A DNA stretch of 64,000 nt from Pseudomonas sp. JUb42 (GCF_024807945.1 NZ_JANUFD010000023.1:1-64000); one strand, 5' to 3'. Counted from the first letter of the stretch, positions 7,605 through 17,548 are shown. Notes: generated from the sequence alone by a model not told the origin. Numbers and translations: made by a program.

Positions 7605-10505
7605 TCATTGCTGAATACGCCGAGCCAGGATATTAGGCCTGTTTTTTCCATGAGTCATTATGGCGTCTGGGCGATGGGTTGAACCGACTATCTTGAAGCC
7701 CAGACGATAGTCTCCTCTGCCACCGCCGGCGCCTTCAAGAATGATGTCTGTCGTTGGTATTCCGCCTAAGCCGGTATGGCTGGGGCGATTTGGGTCGTAC
7801 TTAGCCAGCGCGTCACGTATTGCATCTTCCATTCCAAGCGTTTCGCTTTTTTTCAAAAACTTCGCAATCGTTGAATCTTCAAAAAAACCGTTGATATCTA
7901 GCGTGAGCCTGGGTTTACTTGCTCGCTCCAAAGCGGAGACATCCAGCTCTGGCGCCGAACGCCTGCGTTCGTCCGCCCGGGGCAGGGGCAATAATGAGGC
8001 TTCTGTTTTTCTTCTTGCTCGTTCATCAGCACTGATAGATGCCCGTGTCGAGCCTTCCTCCATAAGGAACTGATTGATCGTGCTGGTGCTGCTCCTTACA
8101 CTGGTTGAGGGGGACGGTGCGCTGAGTCTAATCCCGCTTCGTAGCTCTACGGACATAATATCCTTTAGCTTGTTTTGCTTGTTCTCCTTATAAAAATCAC
8201 GGGCGTTTTTATTCTCGCTAAACCACTGAAAATCCTCGGCCGAACGAATGTCGAATATTCGCAATTGTCCCTGCCTGGTGTTTGCTACTTGTACCCACTC
8301 GACGGGGCCCTGAGCGTTTTTCACGTTTTTCAATAGTTTTGCAGTCTCTGTCTCGTTAAGGCTGAACTCTTGCGTTTGTAGATCTACATGGCTCCTTATA
8401 GCCTCAGCGTGCGCGTGCTCGGCTTGTCTCCTTCGCAGCCAGTTCGCTCCAAGGCCTGCAGCTAAAGTTATCAATACCGTCGCAATGCCGATCAGCGCAG
8501 CAGTCACGTCGAACCCCTGCCGTCCTTGTTGGTCTGCATGATTAATCGGGTTGTTGGCCACCATGCGATATAGGTTCAGGCCATCCACAGCCCCGCCCGG
8601 ATCCGGGCTGATCCATCTCTGCAACCACGGCGCGTAATACCGCAGACCATAATAATAAAGCCCGCTGGCATCACGTTCCTTACCGGAATAACGAATGACC
8701 TTGTACTTCGCTTCGACGGCGGAGTGGGCCGCCCACCAGGCTGTGCTGCCGAACGGGTAATAGCCTTCATGGCTGATCAGGCGCGCCTCGCTGTCCAGTT
8801 CCAGAGTGCAGGAGCCCAAATGATCATCGACGCTGTAGCGCAGTTGATCATTGGCAATACCTTCGGGTTTGCGCTCAACCCAATGCAGGTAACGCACATT
8901 GGCGCGCCCGGCTTGCAGGGTGACCACTTCGAGGCGTTCGCCGCTGACGCTATCGGTGCGGATCTCCAGGCCCGGCAGATAGCGTACTTCACGGTTGTGT
9001 TGCACGGCTTTCGCTTGGGCCGTGGCGGTCTTGCGCAGGCGCAGGCCGGTGGCGTCGTAGGCATAGCGCTCGCAATCATTATTGCCATTGGCCCGGGTCA
9101 GCGAATTGGCTTCCAGCAACTGATTGCGCGCATCCCAGCGCAAGGCTTGCCCGGCCGTCAGTGTCTGCAAGTTGCCATTGGCGTCAAACTGCGTGGTGAA
9201 GTCGGGCGGCGCTTCGCCTTCCTGCCAGGGTAGCGCCCGGTTGCTGTCTTCGGCGACACGCATATGGCGGGTGTAGGGCTGTGCGCCTTCATGCTTGAGC
9301 TCAAGCAGGCTACCGGCTTCGTCGTATTGGTAGTGCTGGATGTAATTGAGTAACTGGCTGGTATCCAGAGGCAGGTTGGCCAGTTCGGGCAACTCCGGTC
9401 GAATGCTCGCCCCAGCGATTTCGCGTCCGGTGGCCTCGATTAGTTGATAAAGGCTGTCGTACTTATAGCGATTGATCGGATCAATGCGCTGATTGGAAAA
9501 GTGCCGGGTCGATTGCGCCCGATCTTCGATGCTGATTACGTTGCCACTTGGATCATATTCATAAAGCAGATGCTGCAACGTTTCGCTATTTGACCGGGTA
9601 GCGATCAATTCCCGCAGGCGCCCATCCGCCAGGTCGAACAGTGCCTGGCTGAGCACGCCATTACCGGCCGTCTGGGCTTCGATCTGGGCAAAGGCGTTGT
9701 AATGCACCTCATGCAACAGTGTTTGCTCGCTTGCGTATTCGGGGGTCAGGTTAATTTCTTTTAATTGTCCCCAGACGCCGTAGGTAAACGCCTGTTGATT
9801 ACCCAGTGCGTCTGTCTGGGTGAGCATGTCGTCTGTCGGGCTGTAGGTGAATTGTGTGGTTGCACCTTGGCCGGGTTCCAGCAGATCCTCGATAAGTGCC
9901 GAATCCGCCGGCCAGTCCGGCAATTCCAGGCTATTGAGGAAACGCCGCTTTTGCTCCAGAACCTGGCCGGTAATCCCGCAGGCCAGCACCTGTTCGCTGC
10001 CTGCACCATCGTCGTTGCGGATCAAGCGGCCACACAGGTTGTCGGCAGCGGCTTGCCCTGAGTTGTCGGCGTAAGTGAAGCGCTCCGATGTCCGTAACCC
10101 TTGGTCGCCGGATTGCTCGTGCACAGCAGATGGTCGCAGGAATTCGTCGTAATCTGTCAACCAGTGGCTGCCCCGGGCATCCCAGCTTTCAAGTGGCTGC
10201 CCGGCTTCACCGAGCAAAGACACCTGCCAACCCGCATCGACACTGTCGACCGCCAGCGCGCTGCCGGACAGGCTGAATACTGTAGCCAGATTGGGGCGTG
10301 TTGCAGGGGTGTGATCAAGGCGCGCGGACAGGCGCGCGTCCCAAGTGGCAATGGCTCGGGCTGCCGGATCATAGTGCCGCCTTTCAGTGCGGGCTTGCGC
10401 ACTGTCACCCACCCGGGCCCGGTGATAGGTGACGTGACGAACATCCAGGCCTCGCCCGTCAATGACCTGTAGTGAGGGCGTTTTTGCGTGCAGGGCATGG
10501 GGCAT
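7605..10505 (-). CDS. TccC-type RHS-repeat toxin (Tc toxin C subunit) with variable C-terminus
   Basis: A 966-aa protein of the TccC/RHS family. In Tc toxins the C subunit builds, with subunit B, a hollow RHS shell around the cytotoxic C-terminal piece, which it cuts off itself. Residues 1 to about 660 carry YD/RHS repeats such as YEYDPSGNVISIEDRA and FTYGVWGQL. They end in the RHS core signature (about 605-660) KERDASGLYYYGLRYY and DPGGAVDGLNLYRMVANNP, with the aspartates used for autoproteolysis in relatives. The last 300 or so residues start with a hydrophobic segment (about 670-690, IGIATVLITLAAGLGANWL), continue with a low-complexity Ser/Arg linker, and end in a globular domain containing TDIILEGAGGGRGDYRLGF that I do not recognise. 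No TcA or TcB gene is in the window. The lower GC of the toxin end suggests exchange of that part. Confidence 0.85.
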   Translation of the reverse strand: MPHALHAKTPSLQVIDGRGLDVRHVTYHRARVGDSAQARTERRHYDPAARAIATWDARLSARLDHTPATRPNLATVFSLSGSALAVDSVDAGWQVSLLGEAGQPLESWDARGSHWLTDYDEFLRPSAVHEQSGDQGLRTSERFTYADNSGQAAADNLCGRLIRNDDGAGSEQVLACGITGQVLEQKRRFLNSLELPDWPADSALIEDLLEPGQGATTQFTYSPTDDMLTQTDALGNQQAFTYGVWGQLKEINLTPEYASEQTLLHEVHYNAFAQIEAQTAGNGVLSQALFDLADGRLRELIATRSNSETLQHLLYEYDPSGNVISIEDRAQSTRHFSNQRIDPINRYKYDSLYQLIEATGREIAGASIRPELPELANLPLDTSQLLNYIQHYQYDEAGSLLELKHEGAQPYTRHMRVAEDSNRALPWQEGEAPPDFTTQFDANGNLQTLTAGQALRWDARNQLLEANSLTRANGNNDCERYAYDATGLRLRKTATAQAKAVQHNREVRYLPGLEIRTDSVSGERLEVVTLQAGRANVRYLHWVERKPEGIANDQLRYSVDDHLGSCTLELDSEARLISHEGYYPFGSTAWWAAHSAVEAKYKVIRYSGKERDASGLYYYGLRYYAPWLQRWISPDPGGAVDGLNLYRMVANNPINHADQQGRQGFDVTAALIGIATVLITLAAGLGANWLRRRQAEHAHAEAIRSHVDLQTQEFSLNETETAKLLKNVKNAQGPVEWVQVANTRQGQLRIFDIRSAEDFQWFSENKNARDFYKENKQNKLKDIMSVELRSGIRLSAPSPSTSVRSSTSTINQFLMEEGSTRASISADERARRKTEASLLPLPRADERRRSAPELDVSALERASKPRLTLDINGFFEDSTIAKFLKKSETLGMEDAIRDALAKYDPNRPSHTGLGGIPTTDIILEGAGGGRGDYRLGFKIVGSTHRPDAIMTHGKNRPNILARRIQQ

Positions 10506-10556
10506 GGCTATGCTCCCGGCGTGCTGTTATCTAAAACGTAGCCCATTTCCATATGA

Positions 10557-10604
10557 GGGACCGGCTCTGGCCGGGAATACGTTTTCCCGGCTAAAGCCGG
10601 TCCC
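10557..10604. repeat. REPIN-like inverted repeat, GGACCGGCTTTAGCC type
   Basis: GGGACCGGCTCTGGCCGGGAA and TTCCCGGCTAAAGCCGGTCCC face each other around ATACGTT. It lies between the RHS toxin gene and the large toxin gene and belongs to the same family as the copies at 34721, 56231 and 58853. Confidence 0.85.
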
Positions 10605-10655
10605 ACAGAAAAGCTAAATTAATTCAGTTGATTGAGGTTCCCGGGGGAGGCGTAC

Positions 10656-13600
10656 CTATACGAATTTTTCCGACAACAGGATCTCCCGCACCTGCGCACC
10701 GCCCAGGGTGCCGCGATGAATCTCATGGCGGCGCCCGGACTGGGCTTCCTGGATCTGCGTTTGCGCACCCTGGAATCGCTGATCAGGCCGCTTCAGGTGC
10801 GCCGCACCGAATGCCGGCGCGTCGCTGGCCAGCTCTGCGTAGTGCAGATGGGCATAGGCCCAGACCTGATTGCGGTCTTTTATCTTCAGTTCGAATTCGT
10901 CGATATAGTCGCGCGTTGCGTGTTGCCGGCTGCTTTTCCTGACTCGCTCCATCGGCATGCGCTCTTCATGGGTCTTGCGCACGCTCAGGTTGTTGCTGTC
11001 AGCCAGGTACTGCAGGTCGTTGGCGCTGGGTGCATTGTTGCTGATGATCAAGTCCAGGCGCAGGTTTTGGCCTTTTTGCCTGAGGTAGTGCGCCTGCTCA
11101 CGCAGCTCTGTGGTCCTTCCCAGGGCTTGGCGGCGATCTTCAGAGTTGATGAACTGCGTCGAAGCGTCCTGGATTTCCTGCGCCAGCTCTTCAAGGCGGT
11201 TGGCCTGATATTCCAGCAAGCCTTGGGGGGCGGAGGGGGTGGAGTCATTTTTCCTGCCCAGATAATCCGCCAGCGACTCACTGTGTCGGGCTTCATCGAT
11301 CAGCTTGCGGGCAGAAGCGTCGTAGCTTGGCCAGGCCGGAGCTGAAACGGTGTTGCCGCTGGCGGTGCGCTCCCGTGGCTTGCTGTTCTCGACCCAATAC
11401 TGGCCATTGCTGGACAGCAGATAGGTCGCCTTGCGCTGGCCACGACTGTCGAGAATGTCGACAATATTGGGGTTGTCACTGCGGGGCTTGCCGCTGAGCA
11501 CCTGATCGTCCTGAGTGCGTATCTCTACTCGATTTTTTTGCGCCGGAGCGGGCGGGGCTGTGTTGGCGGCGGCTTTTTCCGGTTTTTTCTTCTTGCCTGG
11601 AACGGGCCTGCTACGGCTTTGCGGCTCAGGCGGCTCGGGAAATTCATCGAGTTTGGTCAGCAGGCGATCAATCTCATCGTGAGCCAGACCGCGAAGGCGC
11701 TCTACTGCCGAGATGATGTATTTATTGGATGTCTGCATCTGTTCGAAAGGGGCTGGGTCTTTCAGGTCGACCGGGAGTTTGTCCAGTGCCTGGACTTCCA
11801 GCTCGCTGCTGCTGGTGTAGACATCAATGATGGCGCCGTAATTATGGGAAACATTATCCAGCAGGCAGACCGCGTCGATGAGTGCTTCGCGCTTGTAGGC
11901 GAAAGCAGCCGGTAGAGCGGCGAAGTCGGTTTTCGCGACTTTTGCATGCTGTATCAACTGATGATGCAGACTGCCCAGGCTCATATGCTTGAGTTGGTAA
12001 TAGTTATCCCCGGCAGTGATCAGGTAGGCGGAGGCGTTGGGTTTTTCCAGATGCACCAGCAGTTCGTTGGCGGCGGTCGTAAAGTGATGCTTGCCCATCA
12101 CGTATTGCACCCGTTGCGTCTCGGTTTTTTCGCGAATTTCCTTGAGACGATCGACTTTCGGCCCGCCGCTGATCAGCCCGACAATGGCGCCGACCCAGAT
12201 GCCCTGCTCATTGCGGGTGATCGGCTCACTGCGCCCTGGACGGGTACCCACGTAGATATTGCCGACATCCTTGGCGACCGAATCGTCTGGCCTGACGATG
12301 CGCATGATCTTGCGCGTTGGGCTCGAAGCGTCAAGGTCGTGCAGCACCTGATAGAACTCGCCTTCGATCTGCACGTAGAGTTTGCCGTTATCGGTGTAGA
12401 GACCGTCGCTGTCGATCGTCGCGGTGCTGCGGTATTCGACGCCCTGACGAAAGGCTGCGAGGCGTGTCGTACTGAGCGCGTAAGTGGCCGGTGACGCCAG
12501 CAAATCCTCAATGATTGTCACGTTGAGCCGGGCCTGGCTGAAAAGTGCTTCTGTCAGTTTGCGCCCGTCATGAATCTGATAGTTCAGGCCTTCGCGCTGG
12601 CTATTGCTCAGGGTGCGCAACAACATTGAGGCCAGCGCATGTTCGCTGCCGATGGGTTGCAGCATGTCGTCGTTGGTCCGGTCGTACCCCGCATATTGAT
12701 CATCGAGCCTGGCTAAAATGAGGGCACTGCTGGCGGACTCGTTGCCGTAGGTTGCCAGCAAGCGCGGGGTCCTGAAGATCTCGCCGCTGAACCCGCGCGT
12801 GCCTTGATACACCTGAATGCAAAGCTCATCAGGCCAGCCGTGCTGCACGGTCAGCAGATTGCAGAGCAGTGCCTCGCCATCCGGTGCCATGCGCCTACCC
12901 TTGGGATCATTAAGTGCATTGAAGGCGCTGAGCAGGCGGGCTTGCACGTTGTCGCCCGGATGTGGTGTCAGCATCAACGAGTCCGGACTTGGGTGTGGCT
13001 GTTGATCAAGGCCGCGTCGCCATTGCAGGTCACGAATGGCGTGTTCCAGGAGTGGAGCGATCTGGCCTTCGCCGTGCCAGATGGCTTCCAGCTCTGCGCG
13101 GGTCACCTGGGTCAGCGTCTGAAGATACTGAATATCCTCACGACTCAATGTCGGCCTGTCAGGGCGCAGCATGCTCTGCAACAGCTCGGTACTGGTCAGG
13201 TGGCTGACATCGACCGGCGCCAGGCGCCAATGACCGTGTTGCGGGTCGTAGCGCAGAGCGGGCTGGTACTGCCGTGGGTCGGCATGTTTGAGGCGGTACT
13301 GCCCGAGATCTTTGTCGTGGGAAAGTTCGCCAATTCGTGTCTGATCCTCGACCTGAATCAGCGCATAGAGCCGCTGGTTCTTTCTGAAAAGACCGTGCTC
13401 ATCTGCACTTATTCCATCCAGGATTTTGGCGTCGATCCCGGTATAAGGCTTTAGATCTGCGAGCCACAGGCCGCGCTCGCCGTTGTTCCGCTCCACCTCC
13501 CGAGGCGTCCCTATGGCCTTGATCAGCTGGCGGGTGCGCTGGGCCGACAATCGGGCGCCAATACCCTGGATATGGCCGCTGATCACCAGATCGGCAATAT

Positions 13601-14978
13601 CGCCAACGGCCTGAACAAAATCCGCAGACTGGCCACGAGACAGGGCCTCTCCAGCGCTGAGGGTGTTGTGGGCCAACAGCCCGAGAGTGGCGCCGAGCAT
13701 CAGACGATTGAGCCCGGTGACCCCGCCAGGCATGGGGAGGGTAAGCAGCTCGAGTATTTCGCTGCCGATGTATTTCAGGGTTTTAGTCACCCGTTGCAGG
13801 TCACTGCTCGCGGTCGATGTGGTGAGGTGTTGCAGATCTTCGGCGATGACCCGTCTCTGACGCAGGGCCATGGCGGTCAGCAGCGAGTGGCTGGTCGGCT
13901 TCGAGATATTTGGTTCGGCACGAATATGGATTCGCGTGGCAGGGGAGGCCTGAGTGCCGAATGCCCGGTAAAGATGCCTGGCCAGCCAGTTCAACTGGCT
14001 TTCGTCCACGATCCGGGTTTGCAGCTCACCGAGCAGGGTGGCCTGATCGGTCAGGGAAATTCCGCGCAGCAACCACTCAATTCGATCGGCCGTGGCATCG
14101 GTGCAGATCTGTTCGCGCAGTGATTCGATAGCCTGGGCCGGGTCGGCATGATGGCGCAATGCACCGTGCGGGCGGCGGGGGAAATAGCTGAAGACACCGC
14201 TGCTGTACGGCAGGCGGATGACGCAGAATGGCAAGCCCAGAGTGTCCGGCCGCCCGAGTAAAGGGACGCCGAACTGCAAATGGAAAAACGTCCACTCCAG
14301 ACCTTTGGCGCCGGGCGGTATGTGAAATAGCTGGACGCTATCCTCCAGCGCTTGTCCGCTGAGGGCTTTACTGCGAGCGGCTTCCAGCACATCCAACTCA
14401 ATGCACGCTGTGCAATGGTTGATGACCAACGGTTTGATCGTCGTCTGCAGTTGCTCGTCCAGGGCCAGGCGCAGGCGTGTTGCGAAGTCGAACTGACGAA
14501 CGGTTTTGATAAAGTCCACTACGCTGAGGCCGGGGACCGGGGCTGCCAACGGATCGCCGGAGTGGCTGTTGAGGGTGCTGGCGCGCTGAAAGTCGAGGCC
14601 GGAATGCAGGCCGCTCCCCAGGTTGAAAGCGAAGTTTTCTTTCGCTGCCTGCCATAACGTCCGTGGTGCGGTGTATCCGGGTAGGCGCGTGTGCAGCCAG
14701 GTGTGGTCCAGGTCCAGGTTCTGCCCGCACTTGTCCCGTAACAGCGCGGCCAGATCGCGGCGGGCAGACTCTTCAAAAGCCTTTTTGAAGCCTTGAATAG
14801 CCTCGGCCAATTCGTTGCGCGCCTGGGGCTCGCTGCGGCAAAGCTGCACATAGCGCTGGCGCCGCTCAATACTCAAGTCGGCGAGATGGGCGCTGAGCCT
14901 GGTTTCAATCAGGTTCAAGGCCTGATAGTCGGACCAGGTTTCGCTGGTCATCAGAAGGTCGTCGCTATTTTGCGTCAT
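10656..14978 (-). CDS. Large DUF6543-like (dermonecrotic toxin-like) protein
   Basis: A 1440-aa protein resembling the very large pseudomonad proteins labelled DUF6543 or dermonecrotic toxin domain. This is recognised from overall character, not a diagnostic motif. The N-terminal half is helical (SETWSDYQALNLIETRLSAHL and following) and includes the region GLEWTFFHLQFGVPLLG. A Gly/Ala-rich hydrophobic stretch of about 440-490 (LPMPGGVTGLNRLMLGATLG) could be a membrane hairpin. The C-terminal third has a Lys/Pro-rich linker, an SH3-like stretch (NIVDILDSRGQRKATYLLSSNGQYWV) and a charged end. The frame is open from 15020, but ATG 14978 (MTQNSDDLLMTSE) looks better. It shares strand with the RHS toxin and may be co-expressed. 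The substrate is unknown. Confidence 0.7.
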   Translation of the reverse strand: MTQNSDDLLMTSETWSDYQALNLIETRLSAHLADLSIERRQRYVQLCRSEPQARNELAEAIQGFKKAFEESARRDLAALLRDKCGQNLDLDHTWLHTRLPGYTAPRTLWQAAKENFAFNLGSGLHSGLDFQRASTLNSHSGDPLAAPVPGLSVVDFIKTVRQFDFATRLRLALDEQLQTTIKPLVINHCTACIELDVLEAARSKALSGQALEDSVQLFHIPPGAKGLEWTFFHLQFGVPLLGRPDTLGLPFCVIRLPYSSGVFSYFPRRPHGALRHHADPAQAIESLREQICTDATADRIEWLLRGISLTDQATLLGELQTRIVDESQLNWLARHLYRAFGTQASPATRIHIRAEPNISKPTSHSLLTAMALRQRRVIAEDLQHLTTSTASSDLQRVTKTLKYIGSEILELLTLPMPGGVTGLNRLMLGATLGLLAHNTLSAGEALSRGQSADFVQAVGDIADLVISGHIQGIGARLSAQRTRQLIKAIGTPREVERNNGERGLWLADLKPYTGIDAKILDGISADEHGLFRKNQRLYALIQVEDQTRIGELSHDKDLGQYRLKHADPRQYQPALRYDPQHGHWRLAPVDVSHLTSTELLQSMLRPDRPTLSREDIQYLQTLTQVTRAELEAIWHGEGQIAPLLEHAIRDLQWRRGLDQQPHPSPDSLMLTPHPGDNVQARLLSAFNALNDPKGRRMAPDGEALLCNLLTVQHGWPDELCIQVYQGTRGFSGEIFRTPRLLATYGNESASSALILARLDDQYAGYDRTNDDMLQPIGSEHALASMLLRTLSNSQREGLNYQIHDGRKLTEALFSQARLNVTIIEDLLASPATYALSTTRLAAFRQGVEYRSTATIDSDGLYTDNGKLYVQIEGEFYQVLHDLDASSPTRKIMRIVRPDDSVAKDVGNIYVGTRPGRSEPITRNEQGIWVGAIVGLISGGPKVDRLKEIREKTETQRVQYVMGKHHFTTAANELLVHLEKPNASAYLITAGDNYYQLKHMSLGSLHHQLIQHAKVAKTDFAALPAAFAYKREALIDAVCLLDNVSHNYGAIIDVYTSSSELEVQALDKLPVDLKDPAPFEQMQTSNKYIISAVERLRGLAHDEIDRLLTKLDEFPEPPEPQSRSRPVPGKKKKPEKAAANTAPPAPAQKNRVEIRTQDDQVLSGKPRSDNPNIVDILDSRGQRKATYLLSSNGQYWVENSKPRERTASGNTVSAPAWPSYDASARKLIDEARHSESLADYLGRKNDSTPSAPQGLLEYQANRLEELAQEIQDASTQFINSEDRRQALGRTTELREQAHYLRQKGQNLRLDLIISNNAPSANDLQYLADSNNLSVRKTHEERMPMERVRKSSRQHATRDYIDEFELKIKDRNQVWAYAHLHYAELASDAPAFGAAHLKRPDQRFQGAQTQIQEAQSGRRHEIHRGTLGGAQVREILLSEKFV

Positions 14979-15105
14979 GCTGGCGTTGCCTTTGTATGAA
15001 AAAAGGCAAGCTAACTGCATGTTTCAGGCGCCCGGTCGGTAGATATCTGTCGTGTTGCCCGCCGGTTGTCGACCCGTTGGTCAGCCCTTGGCAGGCGAAG
15101 TGCTT

Positions 15106-15128
15106 AATCCGACGCTCACCGTCGGATT
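15106..15128. other. Perfect 9-bp hairpin between the toxin gene and ygiQ
   Basis: AATCCGACG and CGTCGGATT form a perfect stem with loop CTCAC. It lies in the divergent promoter region, 14 bp before the proposed ygiQ -10 box. It could be an operator or a weak hairpin; there is no following T-tract good enough for a terminator. Confidence 0.4.
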
Positions 15129-15141
15129 TGGTTAAATTTTG

Positions 15142-15150
15142 TGCTATATT
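15142..15150 (+). promoter_or_regulatory. Extended -10 promoter of ygiQ
   Basis: TGCTATATT matches an extended -10 element (TGN-TATATT). No convincing -35 lies at the usual distance. It is 43 bp before the chosen ATG. Confidence 0.4.
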
Positions 15151-15192
15151 CCGCGGCCGCGATTTTCCCTGAACACTCTACCGGTCATCGAC

Positions 15193-17499
15193 ATGCAAGC
15201 AGCCAAGCCGTTATTTGACTATCCCAAGTACTGGGCCGAATGTTTCGGACCAGCGCCTTTCCTGCCCATGAGCCGGGAAGAGATGGATCAGCTTGGCTGG
15301 GATTCCTGCGACATCATCATCGTCACCGGTGATGCCTACGTTGATCACCCGTCGTTCGGCATGGCGATCATTGGCCGGCTGCTGGAGTCCCAGGGCTTTC
15401 GCGTGGGGATCATCGCTCAGCCGAACTGGCAGTCCAAAGACGACTTCATGAAACTCGGCGAGCCGAACCTGTTCTTCGGTGTCGCTGCTGGCAACATGGA
15501 TTCGATGATCAACCGCTACACCGCCGACAAGAAAATCCGCTCCGACGACGCCTACACCCCTGGCGGCATGGCCGGCAAACGCCCGGACCGCGCCAGCCTG
15601 GTGTACAGCCAGCGCTGCAAGGAAGCCTACAAGCATGTGCCGATCGTGCTCGGCGGCATCGAGGCTTCGCTGCGCCGCATCGCCCACTACGACTACTGGC
15701 AGGACAAGGTGCGCAACTCGATCCTGATCGATGCCAGTGCCGATATCCTGCTGTACGGCAACGCCGAGCGGGCCATTGTCGAAGTCGCCCAGCGCCTGTC
15801 GTGGGGCCACAAGATCGAAGACATCACCGACGTGCGCGGCACCGCGTTCATCCGTCGTGATACGCCGCAAGGCTGGTACGAAGTCGACTCCACGCGCATC
15901 GACCGTCCGGGCAAGATCGACAAGATCATCAACCCGTATGTGAATACCCAGGACACCCAAGCCTGCGCCATCGAGCAGGAAAAGGGGCCGGTTGAAGACC
16001 CGAACGAAGCCAAGGTCGTGCAGATCCTGGCGAGCCCGCGCATGACCCGTGACAAGACCGTCATTCGCCTGCCGTCCGTGGAAAAAGTGCGTAACGACGC
16101 GGTCCTGTATGCCCACGCCAACCGCGTGCTGCACCTGGAAACCAACCCCGGCAACGCCCGTGCCCTGGTGCAGAGGCATGGCGAAGTGGACGTCTGGTTC
16201 AACCCGCCGCCGATTCCCATGACCACTGAAGAAATGGACTACGTGTTCGGTATGCCCTATGCGCGTGTTCCGCACCCGGTCTATGGCAAGGAGAAGATCC
16301 CGGCCTACGACATGATTCGTTTCTCGGTGAACATCATGCGCGGCTGCTTCGGTGGCTGTACTTTCTGCTCGATCACCGAGCACGAAGGCCGGATCATCCA
16401 GAACCGTTCCGAAGAGTCGATCATTCGCGAGATCGAAGAGATCCGCGACAAGGTGCCAGGCTTCACCGGCGTCATTTCCGACCTCGGCGGCCCGACCGCG
16501 AACATGTACCGCATCGCCTGCAAGAGCCCGGAAATCGAATCCGCCTGCCGCAAGCCGTCGTGCGTGTTCCCCGGCATCTGCCCAAACCTGAACACCGACC
16601 ACTCGTCGCTGATCCAGCTCTATCGCAGCGCTCGTGCACTGCCGGGTGTGAAGAAGATCCTGATCGCCTCCGGCCTGCGCTATGACCTGGCTGTCGAGTC
16701 GCCGGAATACGTCAAGGAACTGGTGACCCACCACGTCGGTGGCTACCTGAAGATCGCCCCGGAACACACCGAGGAAGGTCCGCTCAACCAGATGATGAAA
16801 CCGGGCATCGGCAGCTATGACAAGTTCAAGCGCATGTTCGAGAAGTATTCAAAAGAGGCGGGCAAGGAGCAGTACCTGATCCCGTACTTCATCGCCGCCC
16901 ACCCCGGCACCACCGATGAAGACATGATGAACCTGGCGCTGTGGCTCAAGGGCAACGGTTTCCGTGCCGATCAGGTACAGGCGTTCTACCCGTCGCCAAT
17001 GGCTTCGGCGACCGCCATGTACCACTCCGGCAAGAACCCGCTGCGCAAGGTCACCTACAAGAGCGACTCGGTGACTATCGTCAAGAGCGAGGAACAGCGT
17101 CGCCTGCACAAGGCTTTCCTGCGCTACCACGACCCTAAAGGCTGGCCGATGCTGCGCGAAGCGCTGATCCGCATGGGCCGTGCCGACCTGATCGGCGCGG
17201 GCAAGGATCAACTGATTCCTGCGCACCAGCCGACCACCGACAGCTACCAGAGCGCCCGTCGCAAGAACTCGACGCCGGCTGGCAGCCATAAGGTCGCCAA
17301 GGAAACCACCACCAAAATCCTCACCCAGCACACCGGCCTGCCACCTCGCGCCAGCGACGGCAGCAAGCCGTGGGACAAGCGCGAACAAGCCAAGGCCGCC
17401 GCCGAAGCCCGCAACAGGCAGGCCGCCAAGGAGCGCATCGACGCCGCCAAGGGCAAAGGCCCGAAAGCACCGAAGCGCAAACCGGCAGTGCCGCGTTAA
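15193..17499 (+). CDS. YgiQ-family radical SAM protein
   Basis: A 768-aa protein of the YgiQ (UPF0313) family. It has an N-terminal domain rich in WDSCDIIIVTGDAYVDHPSFG-like motifs and a radical SAM core with the CxxxCxxC cluster ligands in RGCFGGCTFCSITEHEGR near residue 385. The middle/C-terminal part contains IAPEHTEEGPLNQMMKPG, and a basic Lys/Ala-rich tail follows. The family is widespread but its reaction is not established. The frame is open from 15139; ATG 15193 gives the conserved MQAAKPLFDYPKYWAECFG start. Confidence 0.92.
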   Translation: MQAAKPLFDYPKYWAECFGPAPFLPMSREEMDQLGWDSCDIIIVTGDAYVDHPSFGMAIIGRLLESQGFRVGIIAQPNWQSKDDFMKLGEPNLFFGVAAGNMDSMINRYTADKKIRSDDAYTPGGMAGKRPDRASLVYSQRCKEAYKHVPIVLGGIEASLRRIAHYDYWQDKVRNSILIDASADILLYGNAERAIVEVAQRLSWGHKIEDITDVRGTAFIRRDTPQGWYEVDSTRIDRPGKIDKIINPYVNTQDTQACAIEQEKGPVEDPNEAKVVQILASPRMTRDKTVIRLPSVEKVRNDAVLYAHANRVLHLETNPGNARALVQRHGEVDVWFNPPPIPMTTEEMDYVFGMPYARVPHPVYGKEKIPAYDMIRFSVNIMRGCFGGCTFCSITEHEGRIIQNRSEESIIREIEEIRDKVPGFTGVISDLGGPTANMYRIACKSPEIESACRKPSCVFPGICPNLNTDHSSLIQLYRSARALPGVKKILIASGLRYDLAVESPEYVKELVTHHVGGYLKIAPEHTEEGPLNQMMKPGIGSYDKFKRMFEKYSKEAGKEQYLIPYFIAAHPGTTDEDMMNLALWLKGNGFRADQVQAFYPSPMASATAMYHSGKNPLRKVTYKSDSVTIVKSEEQRRLHKAFLRYHDPKGWPMLREALIRMGRADLIGAGKDQLIPAHQPTTDSYQSARRKNSTPAGSHKVAKETTTKILTQHTGLPPRASDGSKPWDKREQAKAAAEARNRQAAKERIDAAKGKGPKAPKRKPAVPR

Positions 17500-17514
17500 G
17501 CGTCTTTGAGTGAT

Positions 17515-17548
17515 AAAAAACGCCAGCTTTCGAGCTGGCGTTTTTTTT
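17515..17548. terminator. Bidirectional intrinsic terminator between ygiQ and hcp
   Basis: An A6 run, stem CGCCAGCT (17521-17528), TTCG loop, stem AGCTGGCG (17533-17540) and a T8 run (17541-17548). The symmetry lets it stop transcription from both ygiQ (plus) and hcp (minus). The hcp stop codon touches the T-run. Confidence 0.92.
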
